Positions 8,207 through 16,290 of a DNA stretch of 64,000 bases are shown piece by piece. Both the position numbers and the translations under genes were made by a program. The stretch's first letter is position 1; the number at the start of each line of letters is the position of its first letter. The stretch is from Bacillus pumilus (GTDB lineage: Bacteria > Bacillota > Bacilli > Bacillales > Bacillaceae). Below the pieces are notes generated by a model, which was given only the letters and a program-made list of their open reading frames with translations, did no database searches and was not told the DNA's origin. The stretch lies in the NCBI RefSeq assembly GCF_024498355.1, contig NZ_CP101833.1, positions 725,001 through 789,000 on the forward strand, given 5' to 3'.

Positions 8207-9409
8207 ATGGACCGTCGTCAAAAGCAAGTCGTCTCAATCTCGCTCATCACAGCGTTTGCACTTATTGGAGATTCAATGCTTTATGTTGTTCTTCCGATCT
8301 ATTGGAGAGAGGTTGGTTTATCATCGATTTGGGAGGTCGGATTACTGCTGTCGATCAATCGATTCATTCGCACCCCTCTAACGCCTGTTGTTTGGTGGCT
8401 ATACCGATATGTGCCAATGAAGACTGGCGTATTGATTGCTATCTTGATCGCCTCAGTGACAACGATACTATATGGTGTCAGCGGTTTTTGGCTGCTGCTG
8501 ATCTGCCGCTGCGTATGGGGATTGGCATGGACTTTACTTCGTATGAGTGGAATGCGGTTGATTGCTGAAATGGATGAAGGCTCACAAGGCCATTTGACGG
8601 GTCTTTATAACGGGCTTTACCGCCTTGGCAGTTTATTCGGCATGTTATTTGGCGGCCTATTCGCAAGCTTCATCGGCTTCCAATCCATGACGCTCATCTT
8701 TGGTTTACTCACATTGCTAGGCTGCATTTTTTATGTGTCTTTGGATGATATTGAAAAGGGGCAAGGTAAAGAAGTGTATCTAGGCATTAAACAGAAGTGG
8801 TTTGCACGAGATGTAGTAAAAGTACTGCTGACTGGTATGCTTGTAGCACTAGTGATACAAGGTTTATTTGCTTCAACGCTAAGTCATGTGATTGAAGCAA
8901 AGATCGGTCATGGTGAATTTGCTCTTTTCGGTTATGTCATAGGCGCATCTGCTTTAAGTGGAGGGATTCAAGCGATCAGATGGGGATGGGAACCATTTGT
9001 CGCACCGAGAACAGGCAGATGGTTTGACAGGCTTGTGCTCAAGGAACGAATGCTTTGCTGGATGTTTCTTTCGTTTGGAGGTCTCAGTATTCTTGCAGTC
9101 ATGCTGAAGGTAAGTGGCTGGTTTCTTGTTATGTTGCTTTTGATCCAGCTGCTGTCAACGATCCTAACGACGATGACAGATACGCTTGCTTTTCAAAAAG
9201 CCTCTACTCAAACAGATAAGAACCGCTTCCTTGCAAGCTATTCCTTCGTTCAAGATATTGGTGCTGCTTTAGGACCTTTGTGCGGGTATACGATGATTCA
9301 ATTTTTTGGATCGAGCAGCGTCTTCTGGCTGATGATCATCATAAGCTTACTGCTTTTAAGCATGTGGGCGGTAGGCGGCCGGCTACATGTCTCTTCTGAT
9401 GCAGCGTAA
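8207..9409 (+). CDS. MFS transporter, 400 aa
   Basis: About 11-12 hydrophobic helices, with the family A-motif region degenerate (RFIRTPLTPVVWWLYRY) and RCVWGLAWTLLRMSGMRLIAE in helix 4. SD GAAGGAGGCAGGG precedes the ATG. Divergent from the LysR regulator, so probably induced by that regulator's ligand. Inner-membrane exporter of unknown substrate. Confidence 0.8.
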   Translation: MDRRQKQVVSISLITAFALIGDSMLYVVLPIYWREVGLSSIWEVGLLLSINRFIRTPLTPVVWWLYRYVPMKTGVLIAILIASVTTILYGVSGFWLLLICRCVWGLAWTLLRMSGMRLIAEMDEGSQGHLTGLYNGLYRLGSLFGMLFGGLFASFIGFQSMTLIFGLLTLLGCIFYVSLDDIEKGQGKEVYLGIKQKWFARDVVKVLLTGMLVALVIQGLFASTLSHVIEAKIGHGEFALFGYVIGASALSGGIQAIRWGWEPFVAPRTGRWFDRLVLKERMLCWMFLSFGGLSILAVMLKVSGWFLVMLLLIQLLSTILTTMTDTLAFQKASTQTDKNRFLASYSFVQDIGAALGPLCGYTMIQFFGSSSVFWLMIIISLLLLSMWAVGGRLHVSSDAA

Positions 9410-9420
9410 AAAGTTTACGC
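9404..9420 (+). terminator. Short terminator hairpin at the end of the MFS gene
   Basis: A perfect 7-bp stem GCGTAAA/TTTACGC overlaps the stop codon, with only a short T tail. Confidence 0.45.
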
Positions 9421-9467
9421 TTTACGATGTTGATGTCAGCATATGCAAAAGCTGATATAAGTAATAA

Positions 9468-9499
9468 ACTGCCTCATGCAGCTGAACGCAAGAGGCAGT
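9468..9499 (-). terminator. Terminator of the DUF3900-type gene
   Basis: An 8-bp stem (ACTGCCTC/GAGGCAGT) with an inner GCAGC-type pairing lies just beyond the stop codon of the minus-strand gene. Confidence 0.6.
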
Positions 9500-9508
9500 G
9501 ATATTCTC

Positions 9509-10588
9509 TTAATCTATGTCTGAATCGTATGCTTTTTGCGTCAGCTGGCTGACGACCTCTTTTAAGCCATTTGGTTTATGGAATTCAACAGGTGTGCTTC
9601 CTTTTTCGAATACGATTTGGTCTGCTTCAACCAGCACGACATATCGATTGTTGACCTTCGCAATATGGATTGAGTGGCCAAAGTCTGCTAGAAGACCTTT
9701 GATTTCCGTTTCCCCTAGACGCATTTTCATCGTGATATCAGGGGTTTGTTCAACAATGTGTGAAGCTGCTAACGTAACCTGTTCTGTATCAAGTCGTTCC
9801 CTGATCTCTCGTTTCTCACTCGCTTCCCATATTTCAAGGTCCTCTTCAAATTGTTTTAATTCTTCACTTTCATCCTGTAATGTTTCAAATACTTGTTCCT
9901 GCACCATATTCATGACCTGTGATTTCATGATTTCAGGCATTGATTCTCCGTATTCGACGAATTTTAGAAAGTCCTCAAAATAACGGGCGTGTGAGGACTG
10001 GTGAATTTTCACTTCTGCTTCCTCTGTCATGCCCTCTTCTGGCATAAACGGATATTGAATTGATTTCATGTTTTTGGTTGTAATGGCCATTTCGACTTTT
10101 CGAATCAAGGTAGATGTATCGGCGATAGAAGCGACTTTCTGTTCAAAATCGCATTTCATGATAAAGACAAAGGAGTCATCGAAATACTTTTTAGGAACCG
10201 CAGACGCAACTAAAAAAACGCCGCCTCTGACAGCACTTGTATCTAAATACGTGCGAACAAACTGTTCACTGCACTCATTAAATACTTCTTTTGAATCAGC
10301 AAATCTTGTCTGATGAAATAAATTATAGTTTGGATTTGAATCGAGCTCATGGCCCGGTTCTACAATGAAACGGCCAATTTTGGTCGGTACTTGTTCAGAT
10401 TTAGGGTGTCTGTCCACTTTTCGTTTGACGATTTTTTTCAGCTCTCCGTCTAAAAAGTCCTTCAGCTCACTTTGTTCAAATTCCTCTTGGTCTAATGTTT
10501 GATAATGTTTAAATCGTTTATTTGCTTGTTCATCTTTGCCTTCGACTTCAACGACAAAGAATGATAGAAAACGCATCGTAAAATCCAT
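9509..10588 (-). CDS. Conserved Bacillus protein, DUF3900-like, 359 aa
   Basis: Begins MDFTMRFLSFFVVEVEGKDE and is about 360 aa, which fits my recollection of the uncharacterised DUF3900 family. No signal peptide or membrane helix; the protein is rich in charged residues, with a likely coiled coil about residues 215-265 (QEQVFETLQDESEELKQFEE). The tail GETEIKGLLADFGHSIHIAKVNNRYVVLVEAD resembles a nucleoid-associated-protein-like beta domain, but that is speculative. SD AAAAAGTGGTGACC precedes the ATG. Function unknown. Confidence 0.7.
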   Translation of the reverse strand: MDFTMRFLSFFVVEVEGKDEQANKRFKHYQTLDQEEFEQSELKDFLDGELKKIVKRKVDRHPKSEQVPTKIGRFIVEPGHELDSNPNYNLFHQTRFADSKEVFNECSEQFVRTYLDTSAVRGGVFLVASAVPKKYFDDSFVFIMKCDFEQKVASIADTSTLIRKVEMAITTKNMKSIQYPFMPEEGMTEEAEVKIHQSSHARYFEDFLKFVEYGESMPEIMKSQVMNMVQEQVFETLQDESEELKQFEEDLEIWEASEKREIRERLDTEQVTLAASHIVEQTPDITMKMRLGETEIKGLLADFGHSIHIAKVNNRYVVLVEADQIVFEKGSTPVEFHKPNGLKEVVSQLTQKAYDSDID

Positions 10589-10748
10589 TGATTGGTCACC
10601 ACTTTTTCTTCTTCGGATAAGTTGAGTATAGAAAAAGGAGTGAAAATCGTCAACGAATGGAGAAATATCGTGTCATTATTTCCCGAGAAATGTTTATTGA
10701 AAAACACTTGATAATAATTATCATTCTTGATAGAATGATAAAAGAAAA

Positions 10749-10770
10749 GAAGGAACCTGCCAGTTCCTTC
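10749..10770 (-). terminator. Terminator of the DUF1540 gene
   Basis: A perfect 8-bp stem GAAGGAAC/GTTCCTTC; on the minus strand the T-rich tail TTTTCTTTTA follows. Confidence 0.75.
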
Positions 10771-10786
10771 ATCTTAGAAAAATGTA

Positions 10787-10936
10787 TTATTTTGTTTCAA
10801 ATGTTTCGCAATCAGTTTCTGCATTGCGAGTCACGTCAGTCATTGTGCTTTTACCAATTTTAATTGTAGAAGCTGTACAGCTGTTTTTAGCCCAAAAACG
10901 GCAAGAGTTCACTTCACAAAGTACGTTTTGTGCCAT
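10787..10936 (-). CDS. DUF1540-type four-cysteine small protein, 49 aa
   Basis: Missing from length-filtered ORF lists, but clear. It starts MAQNVLCEVNSCRFWAKNSC and has four cysteines (positions 7, 12, 20 and 43), with TASTIKIG between them and DCETF near the end. This is the spacing of DUF1540 domains, which are probably small metal-binding modules in sporulating Firmicutes. The ATG at 10936 follows a perfect GGAGGTG at 7-nt spacing and the gene has its own terminator. Function is not established. Confidence 0.8.
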   Translation of the reverse strand: MAQNVLCEVNSCRFWAKNSCTASTIKIGKSTMTDVTRNAETDCETFETK

Positions 10937-11288
10937 GGGAATTCACCTCCGTGATTCATATTGAGAATGAAGCAAGCTGCCACTTGAATTCATTCAATCT
11001 AGTAGTCTCTTTATAGAAAGAGGCTGTTTGTGCTTCCTATGCACGTGTTTATCATACCATCTACCCTGAAAATATACAATTTAAACTCCGAAAGAGCGAG
11101 AATACATATCTCGCTCTTTTTTATTTGTAAAAATAGTTAAATGCTAGGTGGCACCATCTCTCATTTCGACATATGAATAGAGTAGATTCAAAACCTGATG
11201 TCGGACAAAGTATGAGAATACATGTACTAATTTCCACATAAAGATAGGGTTTTCAATCAAAATCTTCATAGAGAGATGAGGGGAGAAG
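10937..11288. other. Intergenic region before the sugar-nucleotide operon
   Basis: No gene was found. It holds an imperfect hairpin (GCCTCTTTC/AAAGAGAC, near 11010-11030), a strong plus-strand terminator at 11091-11119 with no plus-strand gene before it, and the leader of yfnH. No clean SigA, SigE or SigK promoter match could be fixed; CATAAAGAT at 11237-11245 is only a partial match to sporulation -10 boxes. Confidence 0.5.
11091..11122 (+). terminator. Orphan Rho-independent terminator
   Basis: A perfect 11-bp stem (AAAGAGCGAGA/TCTCGCTCTTT) with a 7-nt loop and T6 on the plus strand. No plus-strand gene precedes it for more than 1.5 kb, so it may end a small or antisense RNA or insulate the yfn operon. 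Confidence 0.65.
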
Positions 11289-12053
11289 ATGAAAGCAGTC
11301 ATTCTCTGCGGAGGAAAGGGAACGAGAATGAGTGAGGTCACACAAGCGCTTCCTAAACCACTTGCTATGATCGGAGATCGGCCTATTCTATGGCATATTA
11401 TGAAAATCTATCAGTATTACGGTGTAGACGAGTTTATCTTATTGCTTGGATATAAAGGAGAGAAGATCAAAGAGTATTTTCTCAACTACGACTGGCGGAA
11501 TCACAGCATGCAGCTGGATATGTCGACAAGAGAAATGAAGCTTTTAGGGAAATCAGAAAGCTGGAAAATCACCTTTTTAGATACGGGCGAGAATACGATG
11601 ACAGGCGGACGTTTAAAACAGGTGCAGGACTACATTGGTGATGAGACATTTATGATGACGTATGGTGATGGGCTCGCCAATATCAATATGTTTCATTTGC
11701 TCAAGCGCCATCAAGATCTTGGGGCAGCTGCCACTGTCACGGGAATTGAAAAGATGTCACAGTACGGGACGCTGAAGGTGTATAACGGGATGGCACAATC
11801 CTTCTCTGAGAAGACAGACAGTATCGGGATGATCAATGGAGGATTTTTTGTGTTGTCTCCAAAGGTATTTGATTATTTGACAGACGATGATCAATGCGTG
11901 TTCGAAGCGGAGCCTCTTCAACATCTGGCGAATGATGGAGAGCTTGCGGTTTATGAGCACCACGGGTTTTGGACAGCAATTGATACGTATAAAAATCTGA
12001 AGGAAATCAATGGCATGTGGGCAGAAGGAAAACAACCATGGAAGGTTTGGTGA
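11289..12053 (+). CDS. yfnH: Glucose-1-phosphate cytidylyltransferase
   Basis: Makes CDP-glucose from CTP and glucose-1-phosphate. Nucleotidyltransferase signature [22 protein letters not shown] at residues 3-24; metal-binding YGDGLANIN near 125; sugar site [14 protein letters not shown]. At 254 aa it matches RfbF/YfnH. SD GAGGGGAG precedes the ATG. First gene of a five-gene operon in the order of B. subtilis yfnHGFED, where the operon is sporulation-expressed and contributes to the spore-crust polysaccharide. No regulator is visible nearby. Confidence 0.9.
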   Translation: MKAVILCGGKGTRMSEVTQALPKPLAMIGDRPILWHIMKIYQYYGVDEFILLLGYKGEKIKEYFLNYDWRNHSMQLDMSTREMKLLGKSESWKITFLDTGENTMTGGRLKQVQDYIGDETFMMTYGDGLANINMFHLLKRHQDLGAAATVTGIEKMSQYGTLKVYNGMAQSFSEKTDSIGMINGGFFVLSPKVFDYLTDDDQCVFEAEPLQHLANDGELAVYEHHGFWTAIDTYKNLKEINGMWAEGKQPWKVW

Positions 12054-12057
12054 CAGC

Positions 12058-13029
12058 ATGAGCGGATTTTGGAATGGCAAGAACGTATTTGTGACTGGAT
12101 GTACAGGGCTGTTAGGAAGCTATCTCGTCAAGGAATTGATTGATCAAGGCGCCAACGTGACAGGGCTTGTGCGTGATCAGGTGCCAAGATCGAATTTATA
12201 TCAAGGCAGTCAATTTGAAAAGATGAATGTGGTGCAAGGCGCATTGGAGGACATGCAAACGATTGAACGTGCGTTAGGAGAATACGAAATTGATACCGTC
12301 TTCCATTTGGCGGCCCAAGCCATTGTTGGGGTCGCAAATAGACATCCTGTTTCTACATTTGAAGCTAACATTTTAGGTACATGGAATGTGCTGGAGGCGT
12401 GCAGAAGACAGCCGCTGATCAAACGAGTGATTGTGGCTTCAAGTGACAAAGCATACGGTGATCAGGAGCAGCTTCCATATGATGAAGAGATGCCGCTTAA
12501 CGGGAAACATCCGTATGATGTATCGAAAAGCTGTGCAGATTTGATTTCTCACACATACTACAACACATATGGTCTTCCGGTTTGTATTACGCGATGCGGC
12601 AATTTATACGGAGGCGGAGATTTGAATTTTAACCGAATTATTCCGCAAACCATTCAGCTAGTTTTAGAGGGGGAGACACCGGAAATTAGAAGTGACGGCA
12701 CTTTTATTCGTGATTACTTCTACATTGAAGATGCGGTCAAGGCCTATTTGCTGCTAGCTGAAAAAATGGAGGAAAAAGGGCTGGCAGGAGAAGCCTTTAA
12801 CTTTAGTAATGAAATTCAGCTGACGGTCCTTGAGCTCGTGGATAAGATTTTAAAGGCAATGGGAAGCGATCTGAAGCCTCGTATTTTGAATCAAGGAACG
12901 CATGAGATTAAGCATCAATATTTATCGGCAGAAAAAGCGAGAAAACTGCTTGATTGGAAGCCTGACTACTCCATTGATGAAGGTTTAGAAAAGACAATTG
13001 AATGGTACCGCGAATTTTTTCAGAAATAG
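12058..13029 (+). CDS. yfnG: CDP-glucose 4,6-dehydratase
   Basis: Extended short-chain dehydrogenase: NAD motif [10 protein letters not shown] near residues 12-21, AAQAIVG around 80, catalytic Ser/Tyr/Lys region with [10 protein letters not shown] and YDVSK (about 150-155). Converts CDP-glucose to CDP-4-keto-6-deoxyglucose, using the product of the preceding gene. The frame opens earlier at 12010, but the start at 12058, 4 nt after the yfnH stop, fits a coupled operon and the 323-aa family length. Confidence 0.9.
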   Translation: MSGFWNGKNVFVTGCTGLLGSYLVKELIDQGANVTGLVRDQVPRSNLYQGSQFEKMNVVQGALEDMQTIERALGEYEIDTVFHLAAQAIVGVANRHPVSTFEANILGTWNVLEACRRQPLIKRVIVASSDKAYGDQEQLPYDEEMPLNGKHPYDVSKSCADLISHTYYNTYGLPVCITRCGNLYGGGDLNFNRIIPQTIQLVLEGETPEIRSDGTFIRDYFYIEDAVKAYLLLAEKMEEKGLAGEAFNFSNEIQLTVLELVDKILKAMGSDLKPRILNQGTHEIKHQYLSAEKARKLLDWKPDYSIDEGLEKTIEWYREFFQK

Positions 13030-13041
13030 AGGTGTAAATAG

Positions 13042-13953
13042 ATGAACAGCATATATTGTACGGTTCTATCAAGTGGAAGACTTTATCAAGCCATTGCGTT
13101 TTTCTTATCGTTGAAGCAAGTAGAAGATGATGCTGTCATCAAGACGTTATGTATGGATGATGCTGCATTTGATTTGCTTCGTCAAATGAATTTCCCACAT
13201 GTCGATCTTGTTCACGTACGGGAGCTTGAAACGCCGGAGCTGCTAGAGAAAAAAGAGGAACGGGATGCGTCGGAATATTGCTGGACATTAAAGCCGATGT
13301 GGATTGAGAGGTTATTTGAACAGGAGAAGACGGAGGAAGTGACATATTTTGATGCGGATTTGTTCTTTTATGAGAGCCCGCAAGTCATTTTTCAAAACCA
13401 GCCGGATGCCTCTGTTTTACTATCGAGAGGAGATATTGTCATTCCAAGCTTTGATCCAGAGGAAGTGAAAATGCTTCAGAAGCTTTTAGGGCGCTATAAC
13501 TCGGGCTTCCTACACTTTAAAGGAGATGAAGCCGGGCGGAAGTGTCTCAGCTGGTGGAAAGAAGAATGTCTAAAAGAATGCAAAAATGCACCGGGAGAAG
13601 GCAAGTTTGGAGACCAAGGGTATCTGGATCATATGCCGATGCTATTTGAAAAAGTAGAAGATATTAAAACAAAGGGCGTCAATATTGGTCATTGGAACTA
13701 TGGGCAGCATTCCTATCGGGAAGAGAATGGGCGTATTCTGCTTGAGGATGGGAGCCCGCTCATTTGCTATCATTTCAGCGGCTTTCGAATCGTGAGCAAG
13801 GATCATATGCAGCAAATCCATGAAAAAGGGAGAAATGACTTGCCATTTTTCCAAGAAGCCTATCGGGAAATGCTTCGTCATGTGATTGAATCTGTGGAGC
13901 GAGTCAACCCAATGTTTAACGGCTATGCCAAACTCGAGGGGGATGACGCATGA
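13042..13953 (+). CDS. yfnF: GT-A-like glycosyltransferase, 303 aa
   Basis: Begins with a short alpha/beta region (IYCTVLSSGRLYQAIAFFLSL) and carries a DxD metal-binding motif in YFDADLFFYE (about residue 108), then GRYNSGFLHF, GDQGYLDHMP and YHFSGFRIV. These are hallmarks of nucleotide-diphosphosugar transferases of the GT8-like type. The gene at 15141 has the same motifs in the same order and is a paralogue. The stop overlaps the start of the next gene, so translation is coupled. Probably adds a 6-deoxyhexose or related sugar to a spore-surface glycan; acceptor unknown. Confidence 0.8.
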   Translation: MNSIYCTVLSSGRLYQAIAFFLSLKQVEDDAVIKTLCMDDAAFDLLRQMNFPHVDLVHVRELETPELLEKKEERDASEYCWTLKPMWIERLFEQEKTEEVTYFDADLFFYESPQVIFQNQPDASVLLSRGDIVIPSFDPEEVKMLQKLLGRYNSGFLHFKGDEAGRKCLSWWKEECLKECKNAPGEGKFGDQGYLDHMPMLFEKVEDIKTKGVNIGHWNYGQHSYREENGRILLEDGSPLICYHFSGFRIVSKDHMQQIHEKGRNDLPFFQEAYREMLRHVIESVERVNPMFNGYAKLEGDDA

Positions 13954-15140
13954 ACAAAAAGCCAAAGGTAAGCGTCATTATTCCAAGCTATAATGCGAAA
14001 GAGCGCTTAGAAGGCAGCCTCTTTTCCTTAACGCTTCAGGAAACGGATATTCCATTTGAGGTCATTGTCGCCGATAATGGGTCAACGGATGGCACGATGG
14101 AAATGCTCGAAAAAATTGAGGTGAACTTTCCGATCAAAAAGGTGCGTATCCCTGTCAATCAAGGGATTGCCAAGGGACGCAATCATGCCATTCGCGAAGC
14201 AGAGGGAGACCTGCTGATTTTCCATGACAGCGATATGCTGGCAGAGCCGAGGTTTATTCAGAAGCATAGAGAGGCGCATGCAGATCAAGAGGATCTCGTC
14301 ATTTGCGGTGTGTGCTGGAAGCGGATCTATCGTTATTTTTACACAGCATTTGATGAAGATCACGTGAAGCGATTGAAAACACAAGGGCTGTATCAGCGGG
14401 AAATGAAGAACAAAACGCCTCTTTTATCAATGGAAGAAGTCGAAAATGGTGCATTTCTAGAGAAAAGTTTTGATTTGCAGTCTGAGTTTATTGATATCCT
14501 CAAAGACATCTTGCACACGTACCACTATGATTTAAGTTCTTATGAGCTGCCGTGGCGATTTTTCATTACAAATAACTCCTCAGTAAAGCGAAAGCATGTC
14601 ATGGCACTGGGGATGTTTGATGAAAATATCGTTCGGTACGGGTTTGAGGATTATGATTTAGGGATTCGTCTGCATCAGCTTGGCCTGTCATTTGAGCTGA
14701 GAGAGGATATCATGAGTGTGCATCAGGAGCATCCAAGTAATTTAACGTCATTTGATGACATTAAATATAACATTTTGTATATGTGCGAGAAGTATAACAA
14801 TATTGATTCCATTGATGTCCATTTGGCATTCTCTGGCCCGTTTTCTCACACGGTGACAAATGACATCGTGAAAGAAATTCGTCAGCTGCGTGAGAATCCG
14901 TCATTTGATGGTCTGTTATCTTATTTTTTAGAGCTGCTTCATTTGATCACAGAGCGGAATGTAGGCATCAAACGTGATCAAAAAGATGTGCTGACAGCAA
15001 AGCACTTTCCTTTGAAAAAGCTGTCAGAGACTGCGCAGCTTGCAAGGCAGGAATATGGCTGCACGGTTCTTGTGGAAGCAATTCAAAGGCTGACGAATGA
15101 GCTGTTATGCGTTGATTTGTTTCAAGTGGATGTGTTGTAG
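13950..15140 (+). CDS. yfnE: Family 2 glycosyltransferase, 396 aa
   Basis: Classic GT2 start KVSVIIPSYNAKERLEGSL (residues 5-23), VIVADNGSTDGTMEML, GIAKGRNHAIREAEGD and the metal-binding DSD in FHDSDMLAEP. A galactosyltransferase-like C-terminal segment GFEDYDLGIRLHQLG (about 230-245) includes the ED motif. Overlaps yfnF by 4 nt (ATGA). The ~125-residue C-terminal tail has no motif I recognise. Cytosolic or membrane-associated glycan assembly. Confidence 0.85.
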   Translation: MNKKPKVSVIIPSYNAKERLEGSLFSLTLQETDIPFEVIVADNGSTDGTMEMLEKIEVNFPIKKVRIPVNQGIAKGRNHAIREAEGDLLIFHDSDMLAEPRFIQKHREAHADQEDLVICGVCWKRIYRYFYTAFDEDHVKRLKTQGLYQREMKNKTPLLSMEEVENGAFLEKSFDLQSEFIDILKDILHTYHYDLSSYELPWRFFITNNSSVKRKHVMALGMFDENIVRYGFEDYDLGIRLHQLGLSFELREDIMSVHQEHPSNLTSFDDIKYNILYMCEKYNNIDSIDVHLAFSGPFSHTVTNDIVKEIRQLRENPSFDGLLSYFLELLHLITERNVGIKRDQKDVLTAKHFPLKKLSETAQLARQEYGCTVLVEAIQRLTNELLCVDLFQVDVL

Positions 15141-16070
15141 ATGGCATCCTATCATTTTACAACCATTGTGTCGAATACCCATGTATTTAAGCTGCTCGCA
15201 CTGATTCATTCACTTGAACAAACCGCCCATTCATTCAAGCTGTCTGTTTTATGTGCGGACCCTTTGGCTTACAAGGTGTTAAGTGAGTTCCCTCATCCGC
15301 ATGTCCAATATGAACAGCTTGAAGACATTGAAGATGGTTCGCTGCGAAAGGCAAAAGGTGATCGTACGTTCCATGAGTATTGCTGGACGTTAAAGCCTGC
15401 CTTTCTACTCAAAATTCTTGAGTCCTCAGATGCGGATTATCTCGCTCATTTGGATACTGATTTGTATTTTTATCATGATCCAGGGGCGATATTTGAAGAG
15501 AATCCACTCGCTCATTTATTTTTGACGGATCATATGAATTCCAAGCGATTCTATCACTTTTATGAATTGTCCGGCCGCTTTAATACTGGTTTTGTAGGCT
15601 GTCGTAACACAGACGTTGCCAAACAGGCGGTAACGCAATGGAAAGTAAACTGCATTGCGCACTGTACAGTAGAAATGGATACGGAAAAAAAGACGTACGG
15701 AGACCAGCGGTATGTTGAAAGTTGGATTGATGATTTTGAAGGTGTCCATGTGGTGACATCTAAAGGGGCCAATGCGGCGATTTGGAACATTGAAAACTAT
15801 AAGCTTTCCATTGTGGAAGGGGATATTTACCTCGACGAAAATCCTCTACTGTTCTATCATTTTTCTGCCTTTACGATCATTGATGAGAATACCTTTAATC
15901 TGAATTGGTATTACTATATGAAAGAACAAAAGCTTGTGGATCATCTGTATATTCCGTATGCCAATTTGGTTCATCAAAAAATTAAACAGGTGCAAGAGAT
16001 ATTTCCAGAATTTCAGCAAGGGTTTATTGCGAAGAAGCATGTTCCCGACACGCATTTTTATGAGATATGA
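15141..16070 (+). CDS. yfnD: GT-A-like glycosyltransferase, paralogue of the yfnF-type gene
   Basis: Starts directly after the yfnE stop. Motifs parallel the gene at 13042: YCWTLKPAFLLKILE, DxD in HLDTDLYFYHD (about 104), GRFNTGFVGC, YGDQRYVE, NAAIWNIENY and FYHFSAFTII. The two flank a GT2 gene, suggesting duplication followed by specialisation for successive sugars. Last gene of the operon, followed by a terminator that is present twice because of an inserted repeat. Confidence 0.8.
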   Translation: MASYHFTTIVSNTHVFKLLALIHSLEQTAHSFKLSVLCADPLAYKVLSEFPHPHVQYEQLEDIEDGSLRKAKGDRTFHEYCWTLKPAFLLKILESSDADYLAHLDTDLYFYHDPGAIFEENPLAHLFLTDHMNSKRFYHFYELSGRFNTGFVGCRNTDVAKQAVTQWKVNCIAHCTVEMDTEKKTYGDQRYVESWIDDFEGVHVVTSKGANAAIWNIENYKLSIVEGDIYLDENPLLFYHFSAFTIIDENTFNLNWYYYMKEQKLVDHLYIPYANLVHQKIKQVQEIFPEFQQGFIAKKHVPDTHFYEI

Positions 16071-16073
16071 AAA

Positions 16074-16097
16074 AACCGCTCATTATCTGAGCGGTTT
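16074..16097 (+). terminator. Terminator copy 1 flanking repeat copy A
   Basis: Stem CCGCTCA/TGAGCGG with flanking A/T pairs, directly after yfnD. A nearly identical hairpin (22/24 bases, differing only in the loop) is found at 16261-16284 on the other side of the repeat. Confidence 0.8.
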
Positions 16098-16260
16098 CAG
16101 CGTGTAGATAAACCCTCGCATTCGGTGTCAGTCCTCACGAATCTCAAATTCGCTCCGCTCCGGTACTCGTCCATCCTAGACTTCAAGGGTTTTCATAACA
16201 CGCTGAAAAGATGACAAAGGGCTAAAATAAAGTTCATTTTAGCCCTTTGTCATCAATCTG
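16098..16260 (+). repeat. Terminator-associated dispersed repeat, copy A (163 bp)
   Basis: Full-length copy in forward orientation. It begins TCAGCGTGTAGATAAACCCT, has the inverted partner AGGGTTTTCATAACACGCTGA near 16187-16207, and then a perfect hairpin GACAAAGGGCTAAAAT/ATTTTAGCCCTTTGTC (16212-16252) ending CAATCTG. It lies between duplicate terminators of the convergent yfnD and yfnC genes. Confidence 0.85.
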
Positions 16261-16284
16261 AACCGCTCATTTACTGAGCGGTTT
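16261..16284. terminator. Terminator copy 2 flanking repeat copy A
   Basis: Same stem as 16074-16097 with loop TTTAC instead of TTATC, followed by T5; it sits next to the end of convergent yfnC. Confidence 0.8.
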
Positions 16285-16290
16285 TTAATT

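Noticed and set aside
11237..11245. CATAAAGAT as a SigK -10 box for the yfn operon
   Set aside because: The A/T positions after the spacer do not fit CATANNNTA and the -35 match is only two bases; not reported as a promoter.
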